Counted from the first letter of the stretch, positions 1 to 8,728 are shown. The stretch is DNA of 41,281 nucleotides from Actinomyces sp. (GCA_003697065.1 RFFY01000191.1:1-41281); one strand, 5' to 3'. Notes: generated by a model not told the origin, from the sequence alone. Translations and numbers: made by a program.

Positions 1-375
1 GTGAGCGAGATCCGCCCGGCGTTCGAGCCGGGCCCGGCGCGGTGGATGTGGCCGACCGAGCGGGGGTCGCGGGTGGCATCGGGGGCGATCAACGCACGGT
101 TCGCTGCCTACCGCGACGCCATCGGTCTCGATCCGGTCCTGTCCCCGCATTGTCTGCGGCACTCCTACATCACCCACCAGCTCGAGGACGGGGTCGACCA
201 GTTGTTCGTGCAGCAACAGGTCGGACACCGGTGGGGGTCCTCGACCGCGGGTTACACCAAGGTGGGCAGCGACTACCTGCAGGCCGCTCTGGCCCGCGCC
301 TTGGAGCCGGCGTGGCACGACGACGGCGACGCCGAAGCGCCCGTCGCTGGAACCAACACGATGAGGAGGCGGTGA
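1..375 (+). CDS. Tyrosine recombinase, C-terminal catalytic part (cut by window edge)
   Basis: This is the C-terminal half of a phage-integrase-type site-specific recombinase. Numbered from position 1, the catalytic box HCLRH gives His50 and Arg53. The VGH motif supplies His76, and Tyr85 in TAGYT is the likely nucleophile. Only 124 residues are present against about 300-450 in complete family members, and the GTG at position 1 is probably an internal codon, so the N-terminal DNA-binding domain and the first catalytic Arg lie upstream of the window. The stop overlaps the next start (TGATG), which indicates translational coupling with the HTH gene and the zinc-ribbon protein behind it. It is clearly different from the tRNA-linked integrase at 38296-39462. 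Confidence 0.88.
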   Translation: MSEIRPAFEPGPARWMWPTERGSRVASGAINARFAAYRDAIGLDPVLSPHCLRHSYITHQLEDGVDQLFVQQQVGHRWGSSTAGYTKVGSDYLQAALARALEPAWHDDGDAEAPVAGTNTMRRR

Positions 376-710
376 TGGCGGCCAAGCTCGGCTATCAGTG
401 GAACCTGCGGTTGTTGATGGCCGAGGCCGGCATGTTCGCGACCACCGACTTGGTGCCGTTGCTTGCCGAACGGGGGATCGTGTTGTCCTCGACGCAGGTG
501 TACCGGCTGGTGACCCAGACCCCGGAACGGTTGAGCCTGCCCGCGTTGATGGCGTTGTGCGACATCCTCGACTGCACCCCGAACGATCTGATCGAACCGG
601 TGGCCAAGACTCGCACCAAGCGCGCCGCCGCCAGCGGCACCGGTCGTAGGGGCGCAGCGAGTTCGCTCAAGGGTCGACGTCCCCGCCGAGCCGAGATCAC
701 CGACCAGTGA
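375..710 (+). CDS. Small Cro/C1-type HTH protein
   Basis: A 111-residue protein. Residues 5 to about 75 resemble a single-domain XRE/Cro-C1 (HTH_26-type) fold: a first helix with WNLRLLMAEAGM, a recognition region around LSSTQVYRLVTQ, and a closing LPALMALCDILDC-PNDLIEP segment typical of these proteins. The C-terminal 40 residues are basic, Ala/Gly-rich and probably disordered. The ATG overlaps the recombinase stop (TGATG), and the stop overlaps the GTG of the next gene (GTGA), so three proteins are translated from one message. It is likely either a repressor of the cassette or a DNA-binding partner of the recombinase; the sequence does not decide. Confidence 0.82.
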   Translation: MAAKLGYQWNLRLLMAEAGMFATTDLVPLLAERGIVLSSTQVYRLVTQTPERLSLPALMALCDILDCTPNDLIEPVAKTRTKRAAASGTGRRGAASSLKGRRPRRAEITDQ

Positions 711-3094
711 CCGAACAGGTTGGCGTTTGTGCACGGTGTGGCCGCCGGGTGCGGCTGCCGGGACGTCGCCCCGAGGGGCGGATCTGCTCCAACTGCGTAG
801 GCATCCAGAACAGCGACCACTGCGGCACGTGCGGCGACTACCGGCGTGTGTTCGGCCGCGACCCGGACGGGGTCGTGTGGTGCGAACGCTGCGCCCGCCG
901 CCACCGAGCCCAGGTCGTCGACGCGCACCGCCGAACCCGAATCATCGCCGCCGTCGCCCGGGCCGACCCGACGATGGACACGACCGTCATCGACGCCGTG
1001 CTGGCCGCCGAAGTGACGTCGCGTCGGTCGCTGGGCAATCTCGATCGCTGTCTCGCCGACCATCCTGAGGCGTTGGACGTCGGGCCGACGAGCACCGTCG
1101 CCGTGCTGGACCGCTTCGTCTCCGGGCTCGTCAATGCTGGTTCGACCCGGATCGTCGGCATCCACCCGGTCTGTGAACGGTGTGGTCGCCAGCGGCGCTG
1201 GCATGCTCGCACCGACACGGGCGGGGTGTGCTCGACGTGCTGGGCACGCACCCACCGCGAACCGTGCGTCGAGTGCGGACGGGCCCGACGGGTCGACCAC
1301 CGCGAGGCTGGCCGGCCGGTGTGCGCACCGTGCCAGACACAGCGACGACGACGTCGGCAGCTTGACGACCTCACCGCCGCCATCATCGACTTGATCCGGG
1401 CTGCCGACCCAGACATCGATGCTGGTGCCGTCACAGCTGCCGTCGACAGGGTTGCGCCGAAGGTGCCGACGAGGAAGGCAATGATGCGGGGGCTCCAGGC
1501 ACAACCAGACCTTTCGAGCAGCACCCACCAGCCAGCGAAGATCGCTCAGCTCCTCAACGACCTGCGGGCGGCCGGATCATCGCTGCCGGCGGTGCTGTGC
1601 GAGGTCTGCGACGGCCCAGCGGTGCCACTGATCGTCTACCTCGATGTCGCGCGTTGCCGGCGGTGCGCAACCCGATGCCCCGACTGCGACCGACACACCA
1701 AGGAACCCAACGGTCCACGTTGTGGCCGATGCGATGCCGGGCCACGAGGCACTTGCTCGGACTGTGGCCGTGTCAACCGGCTCCTCGATCGAGCCGGTCG
1801 GTGCCGGAGGTGCCGTGAACTGAAAGAGCGGCGCTGTACGCGCTGCAATGACCGGGCGCCGCGGACCTTCGACCAGGGCCGATGGCTCTGTCAGCCGTGC
1901 GCGCTCGGGGTGGACCTCGATCAGCGCCTCGGGCCGGTCGACAAGCTGCCCGCTCCCTTGGCCGCTGTGCGGAGGGCGATCGCCGCCGCGGACAATCCAA
2001 CCCGGGTGAGGCGCTGGCTGCGGGCCAGCACCGCCGGTCATGTGCTCGCCGGTCTCGCCGACGGCACCATCGCCTTGACCCATGACGCACTCGACACCCA
2101 CGCCGACGGCGACCGCGGCATCGACTATCTCCGCGCCCTGCTCGTCGCATCCGGCGCGTTGCCAGCCGAGGACCGCACCATCCACCGGTTCGAAGACTTC
2201 GCCCGACACCAGATGGATGCCGTCACCGATGCCGGGGACCGGACCGCCCTGGCCGGCTGGCTGCGCTGGCAGATCCTCCCCCGGCTCCGCCTACGGGCTG
2301 AGTCCGGCAAGCCCATGGCCTACAGTGCCAACAACGCCCGCCGAGCGTTTCGCCAGGCCAGCCATCTGCTCGCCGCCCTCGCCGACCGAGACCGGAACCT
2401 GAAGACCTGTCGCCAGACCGACATCGACGACTGGTTCTCCACCAGCGGCCACAGCGTGTGGCAGGTCCGCCCGTTCCTCACCTGGGCCATGACCAGAGGC
2501 CACGTCTCTGCCGGAGTGTCGATCCCGGCGACGCCGCCGCGGACCCTGAGACCGGTGCTCGATGACGCCGCGCGCTGGATCATGGCCCGCCAGCTCGTCA
2601 CCGACACCACGCTCAACGACGCCGACCGCGTCGCCGGCGCCCTTTTGGTCCTCTATGGGCAACCGCTGACGCGCATCGCCGCCATCACCACCGGCGACAT
2701 CCACCACAGCAGCGACGGAACCACGATCGTCGAGCTCGGCGGGCATCCTGTGCCGTTGCACGAGCCGTTCGTCACGCTCATCTGCCAGCTCCCCCACCGT
2801 GACACGCAGGGCATGTCCGACCAGCTCGACCGCACCGGCTGGCTGTTCCCCGGACGCCACGCCGACCGCCACATCAGCCCCAACGCGCTCGGCGTCCGGC
2901 TCCGGCGCATCGGCATCGAAGCCCGCCTCATGCGCAACAGCGCCCGAGCCCAACTCGCCACCGAAATCCCGCCCGCCTTGCTGGGCGAGATCCTTGGCGT
3001 CAACGCCACGACCGCCACCCGCTGGGCGGCGCTGACGGCGGGCAACTGGACCGACTACGTCGCGGCATCCGTCAGCACTCGCAGCGGAGACTGA
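707..3094 (+). CDS. Large multi-zinc-ribbon protein with degenerate tyrosine-recombinase-like C-terminus
   Basis: A 795-residue protein with a GTG start overlapping the HTH gene's stop. The N-terminal half carries about seven CxxC...CxxC zinc ribbons, beginning with C8/C11-C27/C30 and C39/C42-C59/C62, then more up to roughly residue 405. The C-terminal third, from about residue 510, reads like a core-binding plus catalytic recombinase fold: LLVLYGQPLTRIAAI near 645-660 sits where an active enzyme has the G-L-R box, MRNSARAQLA near 742 where it has HxLRH, and LGVNATTATRW near 765-775 where it has LGH...Y. The first Arg, both His and the nucleophilic Tyr all appear replaced; only the second Arg is retained. 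This suggests a non-catalytic DNA-binding partner of the upstream recombinase. The zinc ribbons are certain; the dead-recombinase reading is inference. Confidence 0.75.
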   Translation: MTEQVGVCARCGRRVRLPGRRPEGRICSNCVGIQNSDHCGTCGDYRRVFGRDPDGVVWCERCARRHRAQVVDAHRRTRIIAAVARADPTMDTTVIDAVLAAEVTSRRSLGNLDRCLADHPEALDVGPTSTVAVLDRFVSGLVNAGSTRIVGIHPVCERCGRQRRWHARTDTGGVCSTCWARTHREPCVECGRARRVDHREAGRPVCAPCQTQRRRRRQLDDLTAAIIDLIRAADPDIDAGAVTAAVDRVAPKVPTRKAMMRGLQAQPDLSSSTHQPAKIAQLLNDLRAAGSSLPAVLCEVCDGPAVPLIVYLDVARCRRCATRCPDCDRHTKEPNGPRCGRCDAGPRGTCSDCGRVNRLLDRAGRCRRCRELKERRCTRCNDRAPRTFDQGRWLCQPCALGVDLDQRLGPVDKLPAPLAAVRRAIAAADNPTRVRRWLRASTAGHVLAGLADGTIALTHDALDTHADGDRGIDYLRALLVASGALPAEDRTIHRFEDFARHQMDAVTDAGDRTALAGWLRWQILPRLRLRAESGKPMAYSANNARRAFRQASHLLAALADRDRNLKTCRQTDIDDWFSTSGHSVWQVRPFLTWAMTRGHVSAGVSIPATPPRTLRPVLDDAARWIMARQLVTDTTLNDADRVAGALLVLYGQPLTRIAAITTGDIHHSSDGTTIVELGGHPVPLHEPFVTLICQLPHRDTQGMSDQLDRTGWLFPGRHADRHISPNALGVRLRRIGIEARLMRNSARAQLATEIPPALLGEILGVNATTATRWAALTAGNWTDYVAASVSTRSGD

Positions 3095-3176
3095 GCGTGG
3101 CCGGTCTTGACGTACTCCACCTCAAGCGCGAGTCTCGATATACGAAGTGAATGAGGCGGATCTGGGGGAACAAGTC

Positions 3177-4364
3177 ATGAGATTTCGAACGTGCGCAATG
3201 GCGGTTCTTGTACTCGCGGGACTGGGACTCGCTGGACCCCCCATTGCACATGCAGAACAGTCCGGGGCGGTAGCCGACCAAACCCTTGAGGATCGTCCCG
3301 ACACTCAGCCGGTCCACGAGGACCGGGCCAGGGGATTCGCGCCGGCAGAACCGGGTGAGCCTGGGCCGACACTCCCATTCCCAGGACTGACTCGAAAGGA
3401 GGCGAACGAGGCGCGAGCCGAGCTCGCCAAACAAGATGCGCGAGACTTCGCCGCCGCTGCACGGGCCGACTCCCAGTACCGAGAGTCCGGTGGCGAGCGC
3501 GGGCCCGTGGACCCGCAGCTCGATCACGGAGAGCCGACCGACTACGAACCCAGCGATGATTCACCGAGGCAGGTACCAGAGCTGGCGCCGTCGGCCGACA
3601 AGGGCACGGGTGGAGCCGAAGCAGCGAGCGGCTGCTCGGGTAACTGCTACCAGTCCGATCGAATCCAGCTGACGGATCCAAGCACACCCTTGTACGCCAG
3701 CGAATACTGGGTCTGGCTCGCCGTGCCCCAGACCTACGAGACGAACAAGTGCGACGGCAACGGATACTCGAGTGCCTGCTTCTGGTTCGCCGCAATGAAT
3801 CACTACACCAACTCCTCGACCTCTACGGCGGCATTCCACATCGGGCCGCAACGAGGAACCAGCATCGCCGGAGCGACCGGAACCCAGTGGCGAATGAACA
3901 TCGACGGCTACATCAACGGCTCGCACATCGGAGGACAGAGTTCGGTCTCGCTCCCAGTCGCAACATGGATTCGCGTCAGAACGTGGCGGCTTTCGTACGG
4001 CAGCGGGGGCGGCGGGCCGTGGTCCACGTGGGGCGTTTGGGCCTACTACAACGGCTCTGACCACTACCTGGGATCGCTCACGATCGACGGTCAGCTTCTC
4101 ACCGACTCGATTGTGTTCCAGGAGATCTACGAAGAGAACGGTCAGTGCACGACGGACTTCGAGCGCACCTACTTCAACGACTATCGCTGGTGGAACACGT
4201 CAGCGTCGCAGCAGCCGTACTCGAAGGGGACTGCTGACTACGAATCGAACTGCGTCACCACTTCGTGGGAGCGTCCGACCCAGTACAGCGGCGAGTTCCT
4301 GCGCGACGAACGCGAGACGGTACGCAGCATCGGACAGGGCTGGACCTTGTGGCAGTACATCTGA
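3177..4364 (+). CDS. Secreted protein of unknown function
   Basis: The ATG at 3177 was chosen over an in-frame GTG at 3147 because it is preceded by GGGGGA at a normal distance and opens directly into a signal peptide (MRFRTCAMAVLVLAGLGLAG, probable cleavage after AHA). The mature protein of about 370 residues has an acidic, low-complexity N-terminal third (residues 30-150), then a Trp/Tyr/Gly-rich C-terminal domain with several Cys (CSGNC, KCDGNGYSSAC, GQCTTD, SNC) likely to form disulfides outside the cell. The C-terminal half looks like a beta-sandwich lectin or glucanase-like module, but I recognise no family. The coding sequence is less GC-rich than the conjugation genes. It is followed after 25 bases by a lipoprotein gene and probably forms an operon with it. 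Confidence 0.75.
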   Translation: MRFRTCAMAVLVLAGLGLAGPPIAHAEQSGAVADQTLEDRPDTQPVHEDRARGFAPAEPGEPGPTLPFPGLTRKEANEARAELAKQDARDFAAAARADSQYRESGGERGPVDPQLDHGEPTDYEPSDDSPRQVPELAPSADKGTGGAEAASGCSGNCYQSDRIQLTDPSTPLYASEYWVWLAVPQTYETNKCDGNGYSSACFWFAAMNHYTNSSTSTAAFHIGPQRGTSIAGATGTQWRMNIDGYINGSHIGGQSSVSLPVATWIRVRTWRLSYGSGGGGPWSTWGVWAYYNGSDHYLGSLTIDGQLLTDSIVFQEIYEENGQCTTDFERTYFNDYRWWNTSASQQPYSKGTADYESNCVTTSWERPTQYSGEFLRDERETVRSIGQGWTLWQYI

Positions 4365-4389
4365 CACTCGAATAGATCGAGGCAAGACA

Positions 4390-4968
4390 ATGCCCGTACC
4401 CTCAAGAGTCCTCCTCGTTCTGATGGGGTCGTTCGCCCTAGGAGCTTCGCTCGCAGGCTGCGGTAGCGGCGCGGACGATCCGGCCCACGCCGGCGGCGAC
4501 CTTCCCGCAACTCGCATCCAACCAACGCAGGACACCGCGCCTGCGTCCTCATCCGAATGGCAATGGCAAGCGCCAAGCGATCCCACTCCAACGGTTGCGG
4601 GAAACGGCCTCACACTTCTCGTGCCTGTCTCCTCACCAGACGATGATGTTGCTGCTCTGACGCTTCGGGTAACCCCCGGCGAGCACGGGAGCCCCGGCGC
4701 GACCGTGGAAGTTGCCTGGAGTGACTCACAAGCCGCACTTGTGATGTCTGCCATCGACCAGACAGCCGACTGCCGCGATCGCACCGATGCCGAGTGGCAC
4801 GACACGACCATCCGAGGGAGTTCTGGCTGCGAGTTCCAGAATGCCGCTGGCATCTACTTCGCCGCGTGGGCTGCCGACGGCACCGCGTACTTGTTCAGCT
4901 CCCGTGAGGTCGCTGGAGAAGCGGCCCTCGCGTATCTCAGCGCCTGGACGCCACTCGAGACCTCGTAG
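4390..4968 (+). CDS. Putative lipoprotein of unknown function
   Basis: A 192-residue protein. The ATG at 4390 follows CGAGG at about seven bases. It has a lipoprotein signal peptide with the lipobox LAGC (Cys at about residue 25), followed by a Gly/Asp/Pro-rich linker. The globular part, roughly residues 65-190, contains two Cys (ADCRD and SGCEF) that could form a disulfide, and ends in a segment resembling small substrate-free surface domains (AGIYFAAWAADGTAYLFSS). No family was recognised. It sits 25 bases behind the secreted-protein gene and is very likely co-transcribed with it. The pair may act at the cell surface, but the sequence gives no reaction or partner. Confidence 0.75.
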   Translation: MPVPSRVLLVLMGSFALGASLAGCGSGADDPAHAGGDLPATRIQPTQDTAPASSSEWQWQAPSDPTPTVAGNGLTLLVPVSSPDDDVAALTLRVTPGEHGSPGATVEVAWSDSQAALVMSAIDQTADCRDRTDAEWHDTTIRGSSGCEFQNAAGIYFAAWAADGTAYLFSSREVAGEAALAYLSAWTPLETS

Positions 4969-4979
4969 TCATTGCGGCC

Positions 4980-5741
4980 TCACCTGTCGACACGCCAGGG
5001 GACATCCGCACGGCCGTCATCCCGGCGAGGAGCTGACGGATCCTCGCCCGATTCACCGACTTCGGACATGTCACTTCCGCCGGTCGCGTGACGGCCCCGG
5101 TTGTGGCGGGGGTCGTGGGGGGTGAGCTTGGCGAACGGCACGTTGCCGATCACCAAGTCAAAACAGCCGTCTTCGACCCGCAGCTCCTCGAAGGCGCCAG
5201 CGACGATGGTGGCCCGAGCGCCGTAGAGGTGCTCGGCAATTGCTGCGGTGGTCGGGTCGAGCTCCACGCCGGTCAGCAGTGCTCCGGGCGGAGCGAAGCC
5301 CAGGAAGTTGCCCGACCCGCAGCCCGGTTCGAGCACCGCGGCATCTCCGGTCACACCGAGGTCGGCTGCCGCCTGCCACATGACCTGCACGACCGCCGCC
5401 GAGGTGTAGTGGGCGTTCAGCGTGGTGCGCCGGGCCTGAGCCCAGGCCTCGTCGGTGCCCAGCAGGCGGCGCAGCTCGGCCCGTTCGTCGCGGTAGCGCT
5501 CGTCGGTCTCATCGAAGACCTGGGGAATGGCGCCCCAGCCGGACCATCGGGCCAGCACCGCCTGCTCGGCCGGTGTGGCCCACCGGTCGCCGTCGGCCCG
5601 GCATCGGGCCAGCACCGCGAGCGCCTCGAGATTGGCGCGCAGCTTGGCCGCAGCACCGGCTGGGGCCAAGTCGTGTTGACCGGTGGGGTGGAACGCCGCC
5701 GGGCGAGGCCGGTCGGCCGACCGGTCGTCTACAGGGGGGTG
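4980..5741 (-). pseudogene. Truncated N-6 adenine DNA methylase domain (remnant of ICE helicase-methylase)
   Basis: The reading frame carries a clear Rossmann methyltransferase core: SAM-binding EPGCGSGNFLG, acidic GVELDPTTAAIAEHLYG, and the catalytic-motif variant DLVIGNVPF (NPPY-type). Upstream are LANLEALAVL-like and WSGWGAIPQVFDE segments, which are typical of the N-terminus of the very large helicase-methylase fusions (over 1500 residues) carried by conjugative elements and phages. The frame remains family-like through DPRHNRGRH and then changes after about position 5088 into an unrelated Ser/Gly/Asp-rich tail ending at 4980. All downstream methylase and helicase sequence is absent. No convincing start codon is visible just after the upstream gene's stop at 5729, so the right boundary is approximate. 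It is probably non-functional. Confidence 0.7.
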
Positions 5742-6088
5742 TTGATGGCCTGGTTGATCTCGGCCAGCAGCCGGTAGCGGTGCTCCAGGTCGCCGTCGTC
5801 GGCCTCGGGGGTCTCGGCGGTCGGGTCCGGCTCCGGTTGCATCAGCAGGTGCTCGGCCAGGATCAGCTCCTCGGCGGTCGCCCACGCCTGGTAGCCGCGC
5901 AGCCGGTATGCCTCCGGGCTCTCCCCCTGGCGGATCGGGCCGAGAATCTCGTCGCGCAGGCGGCTCACCGCCTCGGCGATCTGCTCGCCCACGGCGGCGA
6001 AGAACGACTCCGGGGCGGGGATCTGCGAATAGGCGGCCGGGCGGTGCCGGCGGTTGTGGTCCAGGACCAACTGCCCGTAACGGTTCAT
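5729..6088 (-). CDS. Small conserved ICE protein upstream of the methylase remnant
   Basis: A 119-residue soluble protein starting MNRYGQLVLDHNRRHRP. The ATG at 6088 has a strong AGGAGG ribosome site six to eight bases upstream. The central part (residues about 25-60) is helical with IPAPESFFAAVGEQIAEAV; the C-terminal part is acidic. Proteins of this size and N-terminus are commonly found directly in front of the large helicase-methylase genes of actinobacterial mobile elements, which matches its position against the methylase remnant here. The function is not known. It appears intact even though its downstream partner is truncated. Confidence 0.72.
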   Translation of the reverse strand: MNRYGQLVLDHNRRHRPAAYSQIPAPESFFAAVGEQIAEAVSRLRDEILGPIRQGESPEAYRLRGYQAWATAEELILAEHLLMQPEPDPTAETPEADDGDLEHRYRLLAEINQAINTPL

Positions 6089-6245
6089 GGTGCGCCTCCT
6101 GCGCCGACGTCGTGTCGGCTTCCACCGGGGGGAGCGCCGGATCGAACAGCGAGAGCTGCCCGGAACGACGAAGGCGGGCGCTCCGATCGCTTCGCCCCAC
6201 GCTATCCCCACCTGCCACCCCGAGCGGTGAATCCCAGCCGAGCGG

Positions 6246-6635
6246 TCACACGCCCCGACCCTCGACCCGGCCCGGTCCGGCCGTGTGGCCGACAGAGCGG
6301 GCCGAAACTGGCGCCACGTCGGCGTGTCCCGCGTCGGAGCGTTCCACCCGGCGGTCGTCGAGCACAGTGACCCGCTCCCGGGCGGTCTGGGGCGCCTCGG
6401 CGAGGTTGCGGACCCACATCTCCTGGGTGCCATCCACCGCCAGCCGGCGGAACCCGGCGGCGGCCAGAGCCGCTCGTGTCCGGTCTCCGGGATCGCTACG
6501 CACCAGGGCGATCTGGTGGCGGTTCGGGTCATAGACCACCTCGACGCGGCGCCCCGCCCACACCCCGGCCGGTTCGGCCACCCAACCCACCGGGGCCAGG
6601 CGGGCCCGGTGGGTAGCCCGCAGGAACGGCCTCAC
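6246..6635 (-). CDS. Hypothetical protein coupled to the TraG-like coupling protein
   Basis: A 129-residue protein whose GTG start overlaps the stop of the coupling-protein gene (GTGA at 6632-6635). Residues about 30-75 (RVEVVYDPNRHQIALV, then ALAAAGFRRLAVDGTQEMWVR) look like a compact alpha/beta domain; the tail is basic and probably disordered. I recognise no named family. Translational coupling to the VirD4/TraG-like gene suggests an accessory role in DNA transfer or replication of the element. There is a gap of 157 bases before the next minus-strand gene, in which I see no further gene. Confidence 0.65.
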   Translation of the reverse strand: MRPFLRATHRARLAPVGWVAEPAGVWAGRRVEVVYDPNRHQIALVRSDPGDRTRAALAAAGFRRLAVDGTQEMWVRNLAEAPQTARERVTVLDDRRVERSDAGHADVAPVSARSVGHTAGPGRVEGRGV

Positions 6636-8317
6636 CGCCGGCCTCCGTCCCGGGCGGGCATCGCCGGTCCTGCCGACCCGAACGCTTCGACCTCGACCGG
6701 TGCGTGGCGGCCGTCGGGGGCGGTGACCACCAGCGAGGACCGCTCGATCAGACGGCGGCTCCCATAGAAGGGCCGGGTCCGCACGTGCGCCGGCGGAAGC
6801 GTGCCGTGCAACAACAGCGCGTCTCCTGGGCGCATCTGGCGCAGCACGTGCGGTGGGGTCAGCGGCACCCGCACCGTGGCGAACTGATCTGACCCGCCGT
6901 GGAGCCGCTCGGTGGCCGAATGCGACCGGGTGTCCACCTCGGCTTCGCCCAGCACCTGGTCCACGTATCGCAGTGACGCCGGGTCCGACAGCCCGGCGTA
7001 GAACACCTTGGTGAGGTGGTTGGTCAGGATCGTGTCCGCTGCCTTGCCGTAGGCGACCTCGATCTGGGCCAGCGACTGCCAGATCGTCACCAGCAGCACA
7101 CCGATGCCGGCCAGGGTCGACGCGTACTCCGGCAGGGCCCGCAGCGGGGTGTTCCCAGCCTCGTCGATCACCACCAGCAGCGGCGGATCCAGCGGCCCGC
7201 CGGTCGCGGCCACATGCCGGTACGCCTGATTGATCAGATCGTTCAGCAGGCCACCGAACGCCGGGGCGAGCCGACGCTGATCCTCGATCGGCGAACACAG
7301 ATACACCGTGTTGGGGCCCGACAACAGCCACGGCAGATCGACCCCGGATGCGGTTGGTCCCCGCCCGGTCGACCTCGGGGCACGCGCCGAGGCGGCCACC
7401 CCTGGGTCGGTCCACGGCCAGATCACCGTCTGGGCGGTCGCGTAGATCGACGAGCGGGTGCGCTCCTCCATCTCCCACACCGACACCAGACCCTTGGCAG
7501 CCTCCAGCGCGCCACGGGCCACCACGGCGTTGTTCGACCGGCACAAAACCTCCAGCGCCGCGCGCACCTCCCCAGGGCCCAGCTCCCCGGGGCGATCCTG
7601 GGTGAGCACCCACTCGCACACGGCGTCCATGTCCCGGTGGGCGTGATGGGCCACGAACAACAGACCCGACAACAAGATCTCCGCCTGGGCCAGCCAGAAG
7701 TCCAGACCGCCCTCCACCCCGCCCTTGGGGGCCGCGTCACACAGCGCCCGGGCCGCCCGCTGGGCGCCGGCCACCGTGCCCGCCTGCTGCAGGGGCGACC
7801 ACCACGCCGAGGTCGCCCGAGGCACCGTCGAGCCGGTTGGGTCATAGACCCGCACCTCACCCAGCCGGGAACGCCATCCCTGGGTGGCGGCCAGCAGATC
7901 GGCCTTCACCGACGACAACACCGCCGGACCGTCCCAGTCCAAGATACCGGCCACCGCGGCGGTGGTCTTTCCCGACCGCGACGGGCCCACCAGCGCGACC
8001 GCTCCCCGATCGCCCCGCCGGCCCCGGTTCGCCCGCCACGACCGGCCCGATACCCGGGGTGGCGGTGCTTCGGTCGCCACCAGACGCCGACCGAACCGGG
8101 CGAACACGAACCGGCCCGACACCGGACCCGACACCAGCACCGGCGCAAGATCACGACGGGATGCGAACCTGGTCCGGGCGTCCACACCCAGGGGGCGGCG
8201 CCGCGCCGTCCCCACGCGGGAGCGGCCCCACCACCGCACCGCCAACCCGACAACCACGACAGCCGCTACTGCGGCCGCGGTCGTGGTCAGCCAATAGACC
8301 GGTGCGCTCGGCAGCAA
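6632..8317 (-). CDS. VirD4/TraG-like type IV coupling protein
   Basis: A 561-residue protein with a TTG start. One transmembrane helix lies near residues 8-27, followed by a basic stretch. The Walker A motif GPSRSGKT is at 111-118, and the Walker B motif LLVVIDEAG near 379-387 is followed by N-T-P-L and later TIWQSLAQIEVAYG, the pattern of the TraG/VirD4 family. This family is the membrane-bound ATPase that docks the relaxase-DNA complex and feeds it to the type IV channel. It lies directly behind a 70-residue membrane protein and overlaps the next gene by GTGA. It is about the usual length for the compact actinobacterial form and appears intact. Confidence 0.92.
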   Translation of the reverse strand: MLPSAPVYWLTTTAAAVAAVVVVGLAVRWWGRSRVGTARRRPLGVDARTRFASRRDLAPVLVSGPVSGRFVFARFGRRLVATEAPPPRVSGRSWRANRGRRGDRGAVALVGPSRSGKTTAAVAGILDWDGPAVLSSVKADLLAATQGWRSRLGEVRVYDPTGSTVPRATSAWWSPLQQAGTVAGAQRAARALCDAAPKGGVEGGLDFWLAQAEILLSGLLFVAHHAHRDMDAVCEWVLTQDRPGELGPGEVRAALEVLCRSNNAVVARGALEAAKGLVSVWEMEERTRSSIYATAQTVIWPWTDPGVAASARAPRSTGRGPTASGVDLPWLLSGPNTVYLCSPIEDQRRLAPAFGGLLNDLINQAYRHVAATGGPLDPPLLVVIDEAGNTPLRALPEYASTLAGIGVLLVTIWQSLAQIEVAYGKAADTILTNHLTKVFYAGLSDPASLRYVDQVLGEAEVDTRSHSATERLHGGSDQFATVRVPLTPPHVLRQMRPGDALLLHGTLPPAHVRTRPFYGSRRLIERSSLVVTAPDGRHAPVEVEAFGSAGPAMPARDGGRR

Positions 8318-8323
8318 CCCCCG

Positions 8324-8536
8324 CTAGGGCTCCGGCCACGCCAACGCCGGCGTCGACACATTCCCCGGCAGCCGCCCCACTGCCTCCGCCGCAGCGCCCA
8401 GCGGCAGCCCCCGCCCCGAACCCGAGACCGCCAACGCCAACCACGCACCAGCCCACACCACCCCCACCACGGCGAGCCCCACCCCCGCCACCGCCACCAC
8501 CAGCACCTCGAACACGCCGACACCATCACGGTCCAT
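8324..8536 (-). CDS. Small membrane protein upstream of the coupling protein
   Basis: A 70-residue protein with one or two hydrophobic helices (EVLVVAVAGVGLAVVGVVWAG, residues 10-30, then ALAVSG) and a C-terminal GRLPGNVSTPALAWP tail. Short membrane proteins with a similar tail are often found next to TraG-like genes in actinobacterial conjugative elements. It ends six bases before the coupling-protein start and is probably translated with it. The ATG at 8536 lacks a well-spaced ribosome site because a G-run lies only three bases away, so one of the internal GTG codons may be the real start. Confidence 0.62.
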   Translation of the reverse strand: MDRDGVGVFEVLVVAVAGVGLAVVGVVWAGAWLALAVSGSGRGLPLGAAAEAVGRLPGNVSTPALAWPEP

Positions 8537-8538
8537 AC

Positions 8539-8550
8539 CCCCGTAAGCCC
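8539..8550 (-). promoter_or_regulatory. Motif GGGCTTACGGGG in front of the coupling-protein unit
   Basis: The 12-base motif is seen on the minus strand just upstream of the 70-residue membrane-protein gene. An identical copy lies at 17696-17707 upstream of the VirB-type operon. Two exact copies, each ahead of a minus-strand transfer unit, suggest a shared promoter element or operator, but no regulator is identified. Confidence 0.35.
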
Positions 8551-8728
8551 GGACCGACGGGCAGACTTCGCGAATGGCACCCCTCGACGTGGGCCCGGAC
8601 GATCAAATCACGACTGCGTTGGGCGTGATGGCGAGGGCTGCTCCGACCATCGCCGTAGCATCGGTGTCAATGCCCCTGGTCTGGATGCCTATGGGAGTCG
8701 GTCTTGATCAAGCAAAGGTAGTCAGCTG

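Noticed and set aside
3107..3142. TTGACG and GATATA as a promoter for the secreted-protein gene
   Set aside because: The two boxes are 24 bases apart, too far for a normal sigma-70 promoter; kept only as a weak possibility.
7016..8707. 563-residue plus-strand open frame over the coupling protein
   Set aside because: Pro/Arg/His-rich shadow of the VirD4/TraG-like gene, which has clear Walker motifs on the other strand.
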